From Cristatella mucedo (taxonomy: Eukaryota; Bryozoa; Phylactolaemata; Cristatellidae): a DNA stretch of 64,000 bases. The translations under genes and the position numbers were made by a program. Numbering within the stretch: position 1 is the stretch's first letter; every line of letters starts with the position of its first letter. Below the pieces are notes generated by a model. That model was not told the origin of the DNA and did no database searches. It saw only the letters and a program-made list of their open reading frames with translations. Below, piece after piece: positions 1-11,868 of the stretch. The stretch is taken from contig WPIO01000063.1 in the NCBI GenBank assembly GCA_009760855.2, positions 289,001-353,000 on the forward strand, read 5' to 3'.

Positions 1-1550
1 ATATGGCAAGTAAAAATGACAAAAAAAATGAGGACGAATTTTCTATTTTTCAAAGAAAATTGCAAAAAGTAATTCAAGCCGTCAGGTATTCGAACACCCA
101 ATCCATTCCCATCTGGCAGCCCTCTGTATTTTGTCTATTCCGGTAGCTCTCCATATTTTGTCATTCTGTCCATATTTTGTCTATTTTCGGAGAAGTCACC
201 ACAAGGAGCCAGCTCAGCGATTGCCCTGGTGCTTTGCACAGTAGACCTATTAGTGCGCCGGCGAAAGGTAAACAGCTAGGAAAATACGTGAGGCATATGC
301 ATTTCAATCTCAAGCAAATTTATTGTGCAGTTTCAACGGCTTTCAGTCCACAATGTCGAACGACCTGTGGCAGAATCACTCCCAACATTGAAAGCAGCTA
401 AAGATAAGCACCACACACATGAGTAGCAATAGACTGGCAGCAGGGTGGGGGCCCAAGCACATAACCGTGCTGACAAAGAAATCCTTCTTATTCACTCTGC
501 CATGCAGCTGATATCTTGGCCAAATCAGCCACTCGATTCAAACCCACATTGAAAGACGAGGATGGGGTAGACTGGCGGTTTCATGCTCGGATTTGTTTTG
601 ATACTGCCAGGCCCTGCTGGAGGAGCTCGATTAGCTGTGCGCGTGTGCAGCAATCCAACAATAATTGACATACCACCCGCTAACTGTCGCGACCCCCAGC
701 AGAATGCCGGATACCATGCATGACATGGTGCCACTATATTTGCCTTACTAAAGCCAATGCACAGCACGTGGCAGCGCATCTTCCACACTCGAAGGGACTG
801 CAGCCAAAGCAACATCAGGGGACTGTTTATTACCACCCTCAGGGACCTGGTACATGCAAATGCTAAGACTGCAGCGTGCACAGCAGCAGCATCGAGCAAG
901 CACCTCGTAAGATAAATTAGAACAGACTGGCTCATCTGGATTAGCCGGATTAGCCGACCCTCCCTCCCTAAGGACTTGCCCACCGTTGCATCACGTTTTC
1001 CTTCAACAGAAGAAAGAAGGGAAAACGGCACGTGCTTTGTCGGTGCGATTAGTAGAACCAACCCGTTTGGGAGGGGCGTCGGTCTTAGCTGTGTGTCCAA
1101 CAGAAACACAGCACTGCAAACTGATGGACAGCTGTTATGCTTGCAGTCGTGATTGCCACATAACAAGTCTTTGGCAAATTGAACAACTGCTGAGTGGAGT
1201 GGCATCACTTAGCAAGTCGGGTTTATGTCTTTCTACGCCTCTAGGCCAATACCGAGACCCTGATTGATTGACTGATCGGCATGACAACGGTAGCAGATGG
1301 TCACAGTACTTGCTGCTGGTCATGCCATTCAGCTAGAATGCATAATACTTAGTACATGCCACTTTTCTCAAGAGAGCTTAATTCATGACAGTGACACCCG
1401 GAATGGAACATCAGGCATCCCGAATGAGCAGCATAAAATGAAATCCCGACTCACTTTTTTATTATACCTGGCATATCGTGCTAGCAGAGACTCGATGAAT
1501 CTAAAGGCACCCGTCGCTTAGCATGACGTATGCATCATAGAAATATAAAA
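1..1550. other. Left-edge stretch without a supported gene
   Basis: I see no recognisable exon, RNA gene or mobile element here. A 227-codon open frame on the minus strand (525-1208) has no recognisable domain. If the neurabin gene at 6.0-8.9 kb continues leftward, this stretch would be part of its intron. Confidence 0.4.
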
Positions 1551-1689
1551 TATAATTCATTTGTATAGCGTCCCAAGAGAACTTAATCTCTATTCAGGCG
1601 CTTCACATATGCCTCGGGGCTCAAGCCCACGACCTCAGCCATACCTTGGTCGGGGCGAGCACCTTAACCGCTAAACCAAACCAGCTCGG
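1551..1689 (-). mobile_element. SINE-A copy, tRNA-derived
   Basis: Read on the minus strand, this starts with a tRNA-like head. An A-box-like TGGTTTAGCGGTTAAGG is followed by a B-box-like GGGCTTGAGCC. The 3' tail GCGCCTGAATAGAGATTAAG...ACAAATGAATTATA can fold as a hairpin. Seven other full or partial copies in the window share the architecture. It cannot be a working tRNA gene because the body lacks a cloverleaf acceptor end. Confidence 0.8.
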
Positions 1690-1799
1690 CTACCAGGTCG
1701 TAGAATGCTATGGCATCTCAAAACAATTTTTGTAATCACCAACTGACAGCACACAATCTGCTTTGCAAGACGAAAAAATTTCCACCCAATAACACTCAC

Positions 1800-2165
1800 T
1801 GAGTCACTCAGATGCATTCACGAAAGCATACAAACGAATACATCAGGAGACCAAACAACACTTATTGGACAGTGCATGATCGATCCATCACTTATTCGAC
1901 AATGCATGTCGTCTTGCATAAAAGGCTGGCACTTACAAGCACGTCTTCGCGCACACATACACATCGAAGTGCATTCATACGCATTAGTGCACATGGGCAT
2001 ATGCACAAAAACATATGCACACTCTTATACACGAATGCAGGCAGGCACAAGTAGATACACACACGCGCACACACAAACATCACCCACACACATGCATACA
2101 CACATCACATATACGCACACAGACTTATACATACATGGACACACTCACACATGCACAAGCTTGCG
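1800..2165. repeat. CA-rich cryptic simple sequence
   Basis: A degenerate ACAC/ACAT-rich tract holds several overlapping short open frames on both strands. These are artefacts of the repeat composition, so no gene is called. Confidence 0.6.
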
Positions 2166-2334
2166 AGCTGATGCACTATTCAGCACACATGCTGGGAGGC
2201 TGCAGAAAAATTAGTGCTGCAAATTTGTCCCCTAACATGCCAAACGAATGAGGACGTTGTTCTCTTGCTATGCCATCAGCCTCACCCGTGCCAGTAGTAA
2301 TCAGCCACGATAGGAGACCTTCATATCAATGATG

Positions 2335-2372
<38 letters not shown>
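2335..2372. repeat. (CA)n microsatellite
   Basis: About 19 uninterrupted CA units are visible. Confidence 0.95.
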
Positions 2373-2373
<1 letters not shown>

Positions 2374-2814
2374 AGCCCTAGGTAGGAAACGTCAGCTGCT
2401 ACACACAAGAAGATGCGACCTTTTCTGACTAGTTTTACCGAGTTTGTATAGAAAACTCGCAAGAAACAAATTTTAATCTCGGCACGAAGCCAGAAACAAA
2501 AAGTGACTATAAGCTTTGGCTAGCAAGTCAGTAAACAGATTAGTCACCTTCCATTGGATAGTTCGAATATACATCAAAATGCTACATGGGAGGAAGGAGC
2601 TGGCGCAAAAGATGACTGAGGGACAGGAGAAGGTGGAGCATGCACGCGAAAAAGGGGGGAAATGTAAAGTGGGAGTGAGAGAAGAAAGGGATAATGAATC
2701 AGAAAGACAAAGAACAGAGAGACAAAGAACAAAGCCGGGAGATGTATATACATACACAGAGATTCCGAGAGAAAGAGATAGACACACTGCCATAGCAGAC
2801 CAATATAAAGTCAT

Positions 2815-2885
2815 CAGACAGACAGACAGACAGATACACAGACAGAGAGGGCAACAGACAGACTCTGATATAGACAGACATACAG
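2815..2885. repeat. (AGAC)n-type simple repeat
   Basis: This is an imperfect GACA/AGAC tetranucleotide tract within a purine-rich stretch starting near 2600. Open frames across it are compositional. Confidence 0.75.
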
Positions 2886-2974
2886 CAAGACAGTAACAAA
2901 CAGAAAGAAGTGTAAGCCGGGACATGCACGCCACAAAGGACAAAGAAAAAAGAAACACCAAATACTGTAATAAA

Positions 2975-3725
2975 CAGGTGCGTTAAAGCTTCTTTTTAAA
3001 TGTCGTCATGTCATGGGGCATTGTGATGCCAGTCGGTAGTGAGTTCCAGGTTTTAGGAGCATACGAACTAAACGCACGGTTTCCAACGGATTAGAGGTTC
3101 GTACGAGGTATAGCTGAACGAATCGAGTCAGAACAGCAGGTTGTACGATTCTTGGCCTGGTAGGGGACTAGTTCTGATAGGGAAAGCTGGAGCCAGAGAA
3201 TGAAGGGACCTACAAGTGACAGAAGCTTGAGGTCGATCAGCTGCTTGATTTTTGGAGCCAGTGCAGGTCGATGAGAAGTGGTGTGATGTGGCAACTGCAA
3301 CGCTCACGACAAACAAGCCAAGCTGCAGAGTTTTGCACCAACTCTAAGCGCCTGATTGCACGTGCTGGTAGACCAGCGAGCAGCGAGTTACAGAAGTCGA
3401 GACAGCATGTCAATAATCCACGGACCAATTTAAAATGCAGTATCCCTGCCTAAGCAAGCCCGAATTTTAGCAATGTTATGTAGCTAAAAGTAGGCAGACG
3501 TGACTGTGGAGCTGATGTGGTCGTCTAATGAAAGGTCACTTTGGAACAGAACAGCTAGGCTACGTGCAGATTCAACAGGAGATAGGCTGGTAGAGTCGAT
3601 TTTGAGCGGTAGGTTTTTCAATTCCTGAACCACACTTGATTTTCTCATAACTAGTAAGTCAGTTTTGTCTTCATTCAATTTAAGAAAGTTTGCTGCCATC
3701 CATATGTAGATGTCATCAATACATG
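2975..3725 (-). mobile_element. LINE family 1 (CR1/L2-like) fragment, RT C-terminal part
   Basis: Minus-strand frames give typical non-LTR reverse transcriptase C-terminal segments. LNEDKTDLLV (near 3660) follows the catalytic palm. DFCNSLLAGLP and RLELVQNSAAWLV (near 3330-3400) come next, then the HITPLLIDLHWL and PRTNL blocks. The segments lie in different frames, so the copy is dead. Related copies occur at 10.0, 12.9, 27.0, 31.3 and 40.7 kb. Confidence 0.85.
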
Positions 3726-3989
3726 CAGTAAGTGTGTGTAGATAATGTTGATGGAGTTGACTAAACTACACATTTCAAATATAAAAACTATTCAATACTT
3801 CAACTTTTTCGAGTTCTTTACAATAAGGCAAGACAAAACTGAATTAGGACTGGAAGAAAGTATTACAGCAACAATTCCGCTGTGACACCACGTGAAGACT
3901 GTGTGCAACAGATACTTCAATAGCTCCACTCACGGCACCTCAACATAAAAACCACCTCCCCTTGGCCACTCAACACATTTTGTTTTTTT

Positions 3990-4390
3990 TTTGTATCTCC
4001 GTCTGTAACTCCACAAAGTCATAAAGACCACGTGGGTGTTACGCAGGAGAGTTTTGCATAGCGAAATCACAGCCTAAGCCGCTTTCGGTACGCATTCGGT
4101 AGCCAACAGACTTCGTCTCACGCAACAAAGAGAAAGTGGGAAGCATAGCAGAGTCAGGAGAGCAGTTGAGGTAGTGAGTAGCATAGAAGTAGCAGCTCAG
4201 GACCGCTGAAAAGGATGTGCCGCCATAGTCAGCAGTAGGAGAGTAGTTGTCGTTGCGTAAGAATTGTGGAAGCGAGTTCCACAGTCTAGGACCTGCAGAG
4301 CTAAAGCTTCTGTCGCCAACTGCCTGGAAGGCGAGGACATATGGTGGTGAGAACTGCCAAGTAAAGATCAGTACAGGCAGTGTCAGCCAC
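3990..4390 (-). mobile_element. LINE family 2 3'-end fragment
   Basis: The segment is nearly identical to 56681-57050 and clearly related to 50027-50340. All three share the same terminal sequence, reading TGTATCTCCGTCTGTAACTC on the plus strand, i.e. a minus-strand 3' end of GAGATACA. The conserved boundary marks the LINE 3' terminus; the fragment is 5'-truncated. Confidence 0.8.
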
Positions 4391-4474
4391 CCACTACCGG
4401 GGGTGAATCACAATGTTGACAAAGCTTAACCGGAAGCAAACCGACATCCTATGAGCAGCCTTCTCAGCTGCCTA

Positions 4475-4620
4475 ATTTGCTGCTGCTCCTGCTGCTTCTG
4501 CCACGTCTCCTATTGCTGCTACTGCTGCCCCATCCTCGGCTGCTGCTCCTGCTACCCCATATGCCTCTGCTGCTGCTGCTGCCCTGTGTACAGCTGCTGC
4601 TGAGTCGGCCAGTCCGGCTT
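4475..4620. repeat. CTG/CTC-rich low-complexity tract
   Basis: Repeated CTGCTGCTCCTG-type units encode a run of leucines in one frame. It has no start context or flanking coding signal, so I treat it as an interrupted trinucleotide microsatellite rather than a signal peptide gene. Confidence 0.6.
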
Positions 4621-6007
4621 TGGTTTTACATTACCAACGTGGTAAAGCAGTCCCAAATAATGAGATGTGCACATACAGCATATGATTACACTAGAATAGA
4701 TCTCAATGAAAGATCTTAATGAATACAATTCACACAGTTGATCAACTTAACCATGATAAGACATGGTTGTGACAACGTAACAAATAAGATGTGCTAGCTA
4801 TCCACAAAGGAAGGTTAAATCACCTATATCTACACTGTATCTGTTGAATCACGTGTTTCTATGCAGTACTATCGGGGCAGATTATGTTCGGAAGGCGTTT
4901 GTTCGACCGAATGATATAAAAGGAACCTACCATACAAAGACAACTGCAAGCACTATTGATGCACTCGTGCACCAACTGCTGTCAAAAACCACTAAAGCTA
5001 TAGTGAGAAGCTCTCTGCCGTTTGAATACTTTGCTTACATTTGTTTTAGAACCATCTGATAAGTGATGAGTGGCCGAACTAGCTCAGTGCCGGAGTTGCA
5101 GAAGTAGACTCGTAGAATAAAAGCCCACTCCTCTCACTCAACAAATCATCAATCAAATCATCAATCATCCCATGCCCACCCTACCTGAACATACGTTGGA
5201 TGGCAATACACTATTATGAGGTCGACCGGATTTACCTTGCACCTGTTGCCTAAGCAGCAGACATGAGTAGAGACCGATTACTGGTGCAGATGCTAATGCA
5301 TAAACCAATGCATGCAGCTTCACGAAAAGCAATATCAAACACTTGTTACAACCGAGACAATACCAAGGCAATAAGCGCCAATCACCTAAAACCAAAGGAA
5401 CATAGGCATAGGTACATACATATACGCTTGTCAGACAGATATGGACTCACCCAGTAAACATTAAACATCCATGCACACTGAGGCTACAATGTTTCAGGTA
5501 AAAAAAGCTGGCTATCTCTTCGATGAAATAAAGAGCCAGACAATGTAGATGCTACTATTGTGGGCTAATAGGCAGTAAAAATGCAATATTAATATTTAAC
5601 ACTACAAGACACTCTTTCCCACGAGCTGATGAAAAAAAAATAGCTAAATAAGGAGAGAAAACTTCTCGATGACGATCTTGAGCCAACGTGAACAGCTGTC
5701 CATTCTAATAATAGCAAACAGCCAAAGAACTGGACGCTTCCACGCCCCAGAAAAAAACACCGGATCACGAAACCTCCAAAAATTAGCTACGAACAAGGCG
5801 TCTCCACCGATCCACTAACTAAGTAAGTAGCAGACCATCCATACGCATTAAGTGGTCTGCAGTCAAAGCCTGGAGCAACCGCAGGCACTAAGTTGAAGTG
5901 CCACTTTAGCTGGTGTGCCAACGAGCTCAACATGGCTCTCTGGCAGCGCCACGACCAACGTACGGTCCGGCAAATGTGCTGCAATCATCACACAAGGACG
6001 AACAGAC
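4620..6007. other. Non-coding stretch, probably neurabin intron
   Basis: I find nothing recognisable here. I searched by eye on the minus strand for the exon that should follow the PP1-docking exon (the segment leading into the PDZ domain) and did not see it. The intron therefore appears to run leftward, possibly past the window edge. Confidence 0.35.
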
Positions 6008-6171
6008 CTTTATCGGTGCAGACGAGAAGCCGACTCGAGTGGGCTTCTTCACGAAAATCGGCAGTCCATCATCCTCCTCGTCGAGTTCGGACAAACCGGG
6101 CAGCTCCTCGATCGGCTCGGCTGTCTCAGGGTCGGTATCGGCTCGGATTCTCAGAGTCGCGTAGGCACCTC
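6008..6171 (-). CDS. PPP1R9: Neurabin-like exon C, PP1-docking exon
   Basis: This exon starts after a GCGTACAG acceptor and ends at AAG|GTCTGT in phase 0. It encodes residues 682-736 of the model. TRVGF occupies residues 726-730 and SSAPIKV follows at once. The spacing and order match the PP1-binding segment of spinophilin, where the motif is RKIHF followed by STAPI. The acidic run before it (residues 710-716) is also family-typical. This is the exon on which the identification rests. Confidence 0.8.
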
Positions 6172-8908
6172 CTGTACGCGAGAGTAAGCACCACACCAGC
6201 TCAGAACAGCAGTCGCCCAATGAGCAGCCGGGCGAGTTTCACGGCCAAACATCAAGCTGCCGCCCGCTGCCGCCCGCCGCCGCCGCTGCTGCTGCTGCCA
6301 CCTCCGGTCTTCAAACAGTGCCAACTACGACGAGGGGGTTTGGCACTATACGCACCTCCATCCGTACTGTCACTGTGGCATGACTCGGCGTCGTCTTCCG
6401 AGGCCGAGCCGCCGCCACGGCAACGGCGACCTCCAGCCCTCCGTCGAATGTCGTCGTTCTCGTCGTCCGAAAGAGGTGGAGGCGCTGAAGCCGATACTGA
6501 GCCTACCTCGGAGGCGTCAATGCTGCCGCTGTCGCCTCCATGCAAAAGCAGGCTCGATGGCTGAGCCACAGCAGCCCTGCCGTCGGTACCAGGCACCGGG
6601 CCTGGCGAAGTGACGGCAGCTGCGCCGGCAACGAGCGGGCTGCAAACGAAGCGTCTCCGTCGTGGTGGGACTGATGCGCCAATCATGCACTGAAGTGTGG
6701 TCACGCAGTTCTCTGAATGCAAGCAGCAGGGCGCCAATGGTGAAGTGAGAATGTGCAAGTAATTTCAAAAGAAAAAGAAGACCGAAGACCACAGCAGCAC
6801 AAAAGCCTGGTGACACTCGGCCGGTCAGCAAGTGCATGCCGGCTGGGTTCCTACAGTGACAAGGCCAACTTGTGTTACGCCGCTAGATCGAAACAGCCTA
6901 GCTGGCATGCAAGAGGTTGGGTTTTAAAAAACAACATGGCAGCAGTGTACGAGTACCTCTGCCACACCAACAGCTCGACTAGTATGCAAGAAGGCACTAA
7001 TGGGAGAGGCAGCATGCAACAGCAGCATTGCAAGCACCTTTTGCTCAGCAGCACCATCAAGTCAGTTGGCGACATGAGCTCGGGCAAGTCTGGTTCGACT
7101 GTGCCACAGACGCTGGGCACATCCGACGGCAGAGGCTGCCTCTCTGCCGATGGGTCGGAGCGCAGCACAGCACTAGCAGCAATGCCTCCTCGTACGACGT
7201 GCCCGCTGACCACTGAATAGTCCAGCAAGGAGCTGCTGCTGCCGCCGCCGGAGCATTCGACTCCTCCATTGACTGTCCTGGAGGACGGCTCGGCTGACAG
7301 GAATGCAGCTGCCGCCCAGTCGGCGGTGGCCTGCCCAGTCACGCCGGTGACGTTCGAGCGGTCGTTCGGCAGGCATCCATCGTCGCCTCCCGAGCGGCGC
7401 GCCGACGCACTCTCGACCGGCGGCCTGCTCTCGACAGCGCCGGGCCAAGTGCCGCCGTCGGCCGAGGTCGCCTCGGTCGCTCGCCGGTCTCTCGAAGGGC
7501 CTCCGTAAGGGTAGGAAAGAGCAGAGCTGTCTGCTTCGGTTCTCGGTTGCCGGCCAGCCACCGAGCAAGCCGCAGCCACCCCCCAGTCGGGGCCATTGGA
7601 GGACTCCCACGGTATGCTTTTCGGTGCCTTCCGCTCGCTCCGGGCTGCAGGATAGGGCAGGGCGGCGGCAAGCTGATACGCTCCCATGCCTGCTGCCGGC
7701 GCCACTACTGATGCGGCGCCCATGCCGGTTGTCACCGATGCTGCTGCGGCTGCCGAAGGGTCGGCAGCTTTCCTGCGCCCATTGGCCGAGGAGTCTTCCA
7801 GTGATGCCGTTGTCGTCGTGACGGCCACCGCCACGACGGGCACGCCTACACCAGCCGCAGCGCCGCCACCCTTTATGAACCGAGGCACGTACTCGGCTTT
7901 CACTTCAGCCTCAGCTGCGATCGACCGGCCATCGTCTGCTTTCGGTTCGGTGCTGCCGACCGACCCGAGGCGCAACACTGGCCTGACCGAGTCAGCCGTC
8001 AGCGAAGGTCGCCGGTAGGGCTGCGGCTGGTAGGCCTTGTCGTTCGACGGAATGTTGGTCTTGCGAAACTTGGGCATCGGCTGAGGCGACAGCGCACGGG
8101 CGAGCGGCGGCAGGACACTGAGGCTTTCCGAGCGTTCTCGCACCGAGCTGCCACCACTTCCGCTGGAGGCCACCTCGTCGGCTAGCGACGACGGCTCGAG
8201 CAGCTCTTCGGACATCGACCTCATTTGGCTGCCAGCGCTGCCGCTTCGCTTCGGCACACCATGCGTTGCGACGGCGACGCCTGCCCGGTTCATGTCCTTC
8301 GGTTCCGAGGCTGCGCTGCTCAGGGAGCTACCTCCGCCACTGCTTCCAGCGATGCGGGTCGAGCCGGAGCCTCCACTGTTGCCACCACCTCCTCTGGTCT
8401 CCGCGGGCACCGAGCGAAGGTACCGCTGACCGACAGCCATTCGGCCTGCAAAGGCACCTGCCACACTCACCGACGCCGTGCCACCGCCCCCGCTTCCACC
8501 GCCGGCGGCCACGGTGGTGGCAGTGGTGACGGAACTGGTGGCAGCGATACTGGAGGCCGTGGTACTGACGATTGCTGGTCTTCCGGAGCGTGTGGGCGAG
8601 ACGCGGCGAGGGGCAGATGAAGCCGGGGGTGGCTGGGCAGGCACAGGGCGCTCCTTGGCCGTTGCCTGCTCGAGCTGGGCAAAGAGCGACAGCGTGTGCT
8701 GGAACCGCTCCAGATGGCTCAGCTTCTCCACCTCGCGCTGCTGCTGCTGCCGGTTGGGCGCGGCAATGCTGCCATTGCTGCCGCCTCCGCTGACGACTCC
8801 TCCGCCATCACGCACGGGAGAATGCGGCGGAGAGTGAAGCACCGTGGGCGACGGCGACTGCCGGTGTATGCCACTCCCGGCAGCCAGAGCCGACGGCGTC
8901 TGCAGCAT
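6008..8908 (-). CDS. PPP1R9: Neurabin/spinophilin-like PP1 scaffold, N-terminal exons (partial gene)
   Basis: I model three coding exons: 8908-7038, 6528-6356 and 6171-6008. Their lengths (1871, 173, 164) sum to 736 full codons and the phases fit. The last exon ends with EELPGLSELDEEDDGLP, then TRVGF, then SSAPIKV. This matches the conserved acidic, PP1-docking and STAPI block just upstream of the PDZ domain in neurabin and spinophilin. These proteins bind F-actin through their N-terminus and target protein phosphatase 1 to dendritic or junctional actin. TRVGF fits the RVxF PP1-binding consensus. The first 620 residues are Gly/Ser/Ala-rich and poorly conserved, with phospho-site-like SPSP and SPQP motifs. 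The PDZ and coiled-coil exons are not in view. Family assignment is good; the two upstream splice sites are inferred. Confidence 0.72.
6356..6528 (-). CDS. PPP1R9: Neurabin-like exon B
   Basis: The 173-nt exon encodes GSIDASEVGSVS, a PPPLSDDENDD acidic patch and a Ser/Asp-rich stretch. It ends at a GAG|GTGCGT donor in phase 1. The CGACAG acceptor is chosen because it alone restores the reading frame with exon A in phase 2. The neighbouring open frame continues past the donor into a Ser/Gly repeat, which I regard as intronic. Confidence 0.55.
7038..8908 (-). CDS. PPP1R9: Neurabin-like exon A (long low-complexity exon)
   Basis: This contains about 623 codons and lies inside a minus-strand frame that stays open from 9295 to 6875. 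I start at the Met at 8908 because the Gly/Ser/Ala-rich, CpG-rich coding character begins near there. An acceptor-like TCCTGCAG at 8976-8969 could instead start the exon at 8968. A short charged helix-like segment (EVEKLSHLERFQHTLSLFAQ) near residues 60-85 is the only ordered-looking part. The exon should end after SPTDLMVLLSK at a GTGCTT donor (7037), a weak site. A long open frame is the main evidence. Confidence 0.65.
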
Positions 8909-9295
8909 CACCGCAGCTGCTATAGCTACCGGCAGGCGGCCTTTGCAGGATTCATGTCCAGTTCGTTCCTGCAGGACGAAACACAGGGCGGACCAAGTAA
9001 GCCACTTGAAGGTATGGAACGATTGCATGCAGTCCTCTGCTGCGCTGTGGCCACCGCACGGGTTTCGTGCACATGGTGCCGAGCTAACGCAGCGGACGAA
9101 GGTCGTCATGCACCAGTTGCAGCCGTATGCCAGACATGGAAGAAGACAAGGCCTGATGGAAATCGTATAAGATACGATAGCCACTTGCAGACAGCGAGAT
9201 GGTGGGGAGAGAAAAGAGAGAGTGAATAAGAAGAGTGCTGGAGGAGAGAGATGTATGTGTAGGTAGGTGGTACCTCCACCAGTGACGCCCCCCAA

Positions 9296-9595
9296 GCCAT
9301 GATGATGAAGTCGTATGCAGGAAAGTTGCGTATCCTAAGCGGTCTTTTCTTGCGCATAGACGACAGCCAATGAAATCGTAACAAGAAATCAAGGAGAAGT
9401 GAGGAGAAGGGAGTCAGACACGTAACACAGAAGTTGCCAGACAGCTGGACAGGAAGACCCAAATACAAATAAGCAGCAAGGAGAGACAACACTGTCGAAG
9501 AGCAAGAACTGTGGTTGTGGGCACAAGAAGGGGCAAGAGTAACTAAGTAAGAGAGCGGGAAGAGAATGAGAAAGACAGACAGACAAACAGTGAGT
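9296..9595. other. Purine-rich stretch without a gene
   Basis: The plus strand is GA-rich and leads into the (GA)n tract. The 5' untranslated exon of the neurabin gene may lie in or beyond this stretch, but I cannot locate it. Confidence 0.3.
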
Positions 9596-9596
9596 T

Positions 9597-9599
<3 letters not shown>

Positions 9600-9630
<31 letters not shown>
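9600..9630. repeat. (GA)n microsatellite
   Basis: About 15 uninterrupted AG units occur in a longer purine-rich strand. Confidence 0.95.
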
Positions 9631-9631
<1 letters not shown>

Positions 9632-10019
9632 ACAAGGGTGAGACAGAGACGGCAAGAAAGAAATGGGCATTATCCAACCGGTCTAGCCTTTTTCAAAAGC
9701 TTTTGAAATGGGGAACTATGGCACCAAGCGAAAGACTATACATGCAAGAAAAAAACTTAATATATGTAATAAGTTTTTTTATAGCAACTTGAGAGGATAA
9801 AACCTCTATTAAAACGCTTTACTACTCCCTGCACGGGGCAATAACCAAGAGCTAATGGCATGCAAGTATCGTGCTTAGGCAAGCATATAAATGTGTATAA
9901 GCATCATGCTTCGACGAGCATGCAATGGCAAACAAGAAGACACTGGGGGCCGGCAGTTAAAAAGATCCTGCTTGGTAACATCCACTGAATCGTGCACAGG
10001 TAAGTAAGCAAAGCACTCA

Positions 10020-10370
10020 GGAACAAAGAAAAGTTCACTGGGGCACAGGTAAAGCTGGGGGGCAGAACAGATGAGTCTTTTGCTGAGACTTAAATACATA
10101 CCTGAGAGCTTAGAAGCAGGACGTGAGTGAGGGAGCTAGATGATCAAGGAGGTCGGATAGGTAGCCTAGAGTGAGAGAATGAAGCCACCTGCACAATAGG
10201 AAAAGGATCGTGAAGTTAATTCGATACTTCATTGGGAGCCAGTGAAGCTCAGACAGGAGTGGTGTTATCTGGCAGCCACTCAGCAGCTGAAGTCAGGCGT
10301 GGGAGTTTTGCCACCGATTGCAGACGATGTAGTTGAACCGGCAGCCGGACCGACTAAACAAATAGTCAGC
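10020..10370 (-). mobile_element. Diverged LINE (CR1/L2-like) RT C-terminal fragment
   Basis: The minus strand reads CQITPLLSELHWLPMKYRIN, then a hydrophobic block and LHSLTLGYLSDLL. This is the standard segment after the RT thumb in CR1/L2-like elements. Stops and frame breaks follow. It is more diverged from family 1 than the other copies. Confidence 0.7.
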
Positions 10371-10374
10371 CTGC

Positions 10375-11365
10375 CGTCAAAGGAACACTGAGAGCATTAT
10401 TAGGAGGCCGGTTGAGCACAAATAATGAGCTTTCTTTCGGGGGGGGGCCAGAGGGTGGTGCCGACTATCAGCTGCATAGCATAGGCCAACCAAACTCAGG
10501 CACGTCCGAGCAGGCTGCTGGTATGAACGAGAAGCACGAACAAGCGAGTGAGAGTGAGGCAGCACTCGACCACTAACCGTCGGAGCACTGGACTCGTCGC
10601 AGAGAATGAACAAGCATATGGCACCGCAAGGAGCGCACAGCATTCCTTTGGGGAGGAGGGCGGGATGGCGAGTGACAGATACGGTTGCCGGCGTCATGCA
10701 GCACTGACCGATGGTCAATGTAGCAACCGGTGCTATCGGGCGTGGCTTTGTCAATACTGGCGAACGCTCGGAGTCAAGACACCGGTGAACTTGTCACTAG
10801 TGCAAACTGGCGTCGAACTAGCCATGTCTATACGGCGTAACAGTTCGAAACCCTTGCGGACCCACGGACTGCTCTCCCAATGCACTGCTTCGGTGACCAC
10901 TGCAGCAGCCACTGTGCCTTTAGGGTCTGTTCCTGATTGGTCGGCTGCCTCGGAAGTCTCTAATCTATGGCCAAGAAGTGGACAGCCTGGCTAATTCCTC
11001 GAACCCAGCCATCGAGATCCTTATTGTCAGCCAATGGCCCCCCATTACCTGTCAAAACCGATGATGTAGCCTCACCTTCTCAGGTGCTTTGACCAAAGAC
11101 GTTTGCCACTGTAGACACAGCCTTAGCAAGCCTAAATACCGACAGCTTGTGATCCTCAGTGTATGCACATGGCAGAAGTTGATTCAGCCAAGGGGTGTCA
11201 AAATACACCTACAAACTCGGCAGACTTGAGCAAACCCGGGGTGGACGGCATGCTCTTGGCTTACACGCGTAGCTTCTAGCCACCTTTCTTCGATTAAGAT
11301 GAGTATGTTAGGCAGAAGGGCAATAACTTATCAACACCTGGGATTGACTGGCAGCTTCCTAAATA
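10375..11365. other. Stretch without a supported gene
   Basis: Open frames of about 125-150 codons on both strands (10377-10754 minus and 10548-10994 plus) overlap each other. Neither has a recognisable domain or a splice framework. I see no repeat here either. Confidence 0.35.
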
Positions 11366-11371
11366 TAGCTA

Positions 11372-11464
11372 GCTAGCTAGACAGACAGACAGGCAGAGAC
11401 AGACAGACAGGGGAGGGAGGGAGACAGAGAGAAGGAGGGAGACAAGAGACAGAGAGAAAGAGAC

Positions 11465-11507
<43 letters not shown>

Positions 11508-11833
11508 GAAAGAGAGACAGAGACAGACAGAGACAGACAGACAGAGACAGACAGACAGAGACAGACAGACAGACAGAGACAGACAGACAGACAGAGACGT
11601 AGACAGAGACATGGAGAAACAGAGACAGACAGACAAGACAGAGAAAGACAGCAGAGAGACAGTGACATGGAGAGACAGATAGAAAGAGACAGGGAGGTAG
11701 GAGAGACAAGAGATAGACACAGAGAGACAGAAAGAGAGACAGACACAATTAGAGAGAGACAAAGAGAGAGACAACAAATACAAAGATGCAGTGAGAGAGA
11801 GACAGAAAGAGACAGAGACAGAGAGAGACAGAC

Positions 11834-11868
<35 letters not shown>

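Noticed and set aside
525-1208. 227-codon minus-strand open frame
   Set aside because: It has no recognisable domain, skewed Cys/Leu composition and no splice partners; it could be chance.
2473-2961. 162-codon minus-strand frame rich in Cys, Leu and Ser
   Set aside because: It overlaps the purine-rich AGAC-type tract and is compositional.
4477-4719. Leucine-rich 80-codon frame resembling a signal or membrane segment
   Set aside because: It comes from CTG/CTC triplet repeats, and there is no coding context after it.
6529-6758. Extension of the neurabin exon B frame to a Met at 6758
   Set aside because: The upstream part lacks coding character, and the acceptor at 6530 restores frame with exon A.
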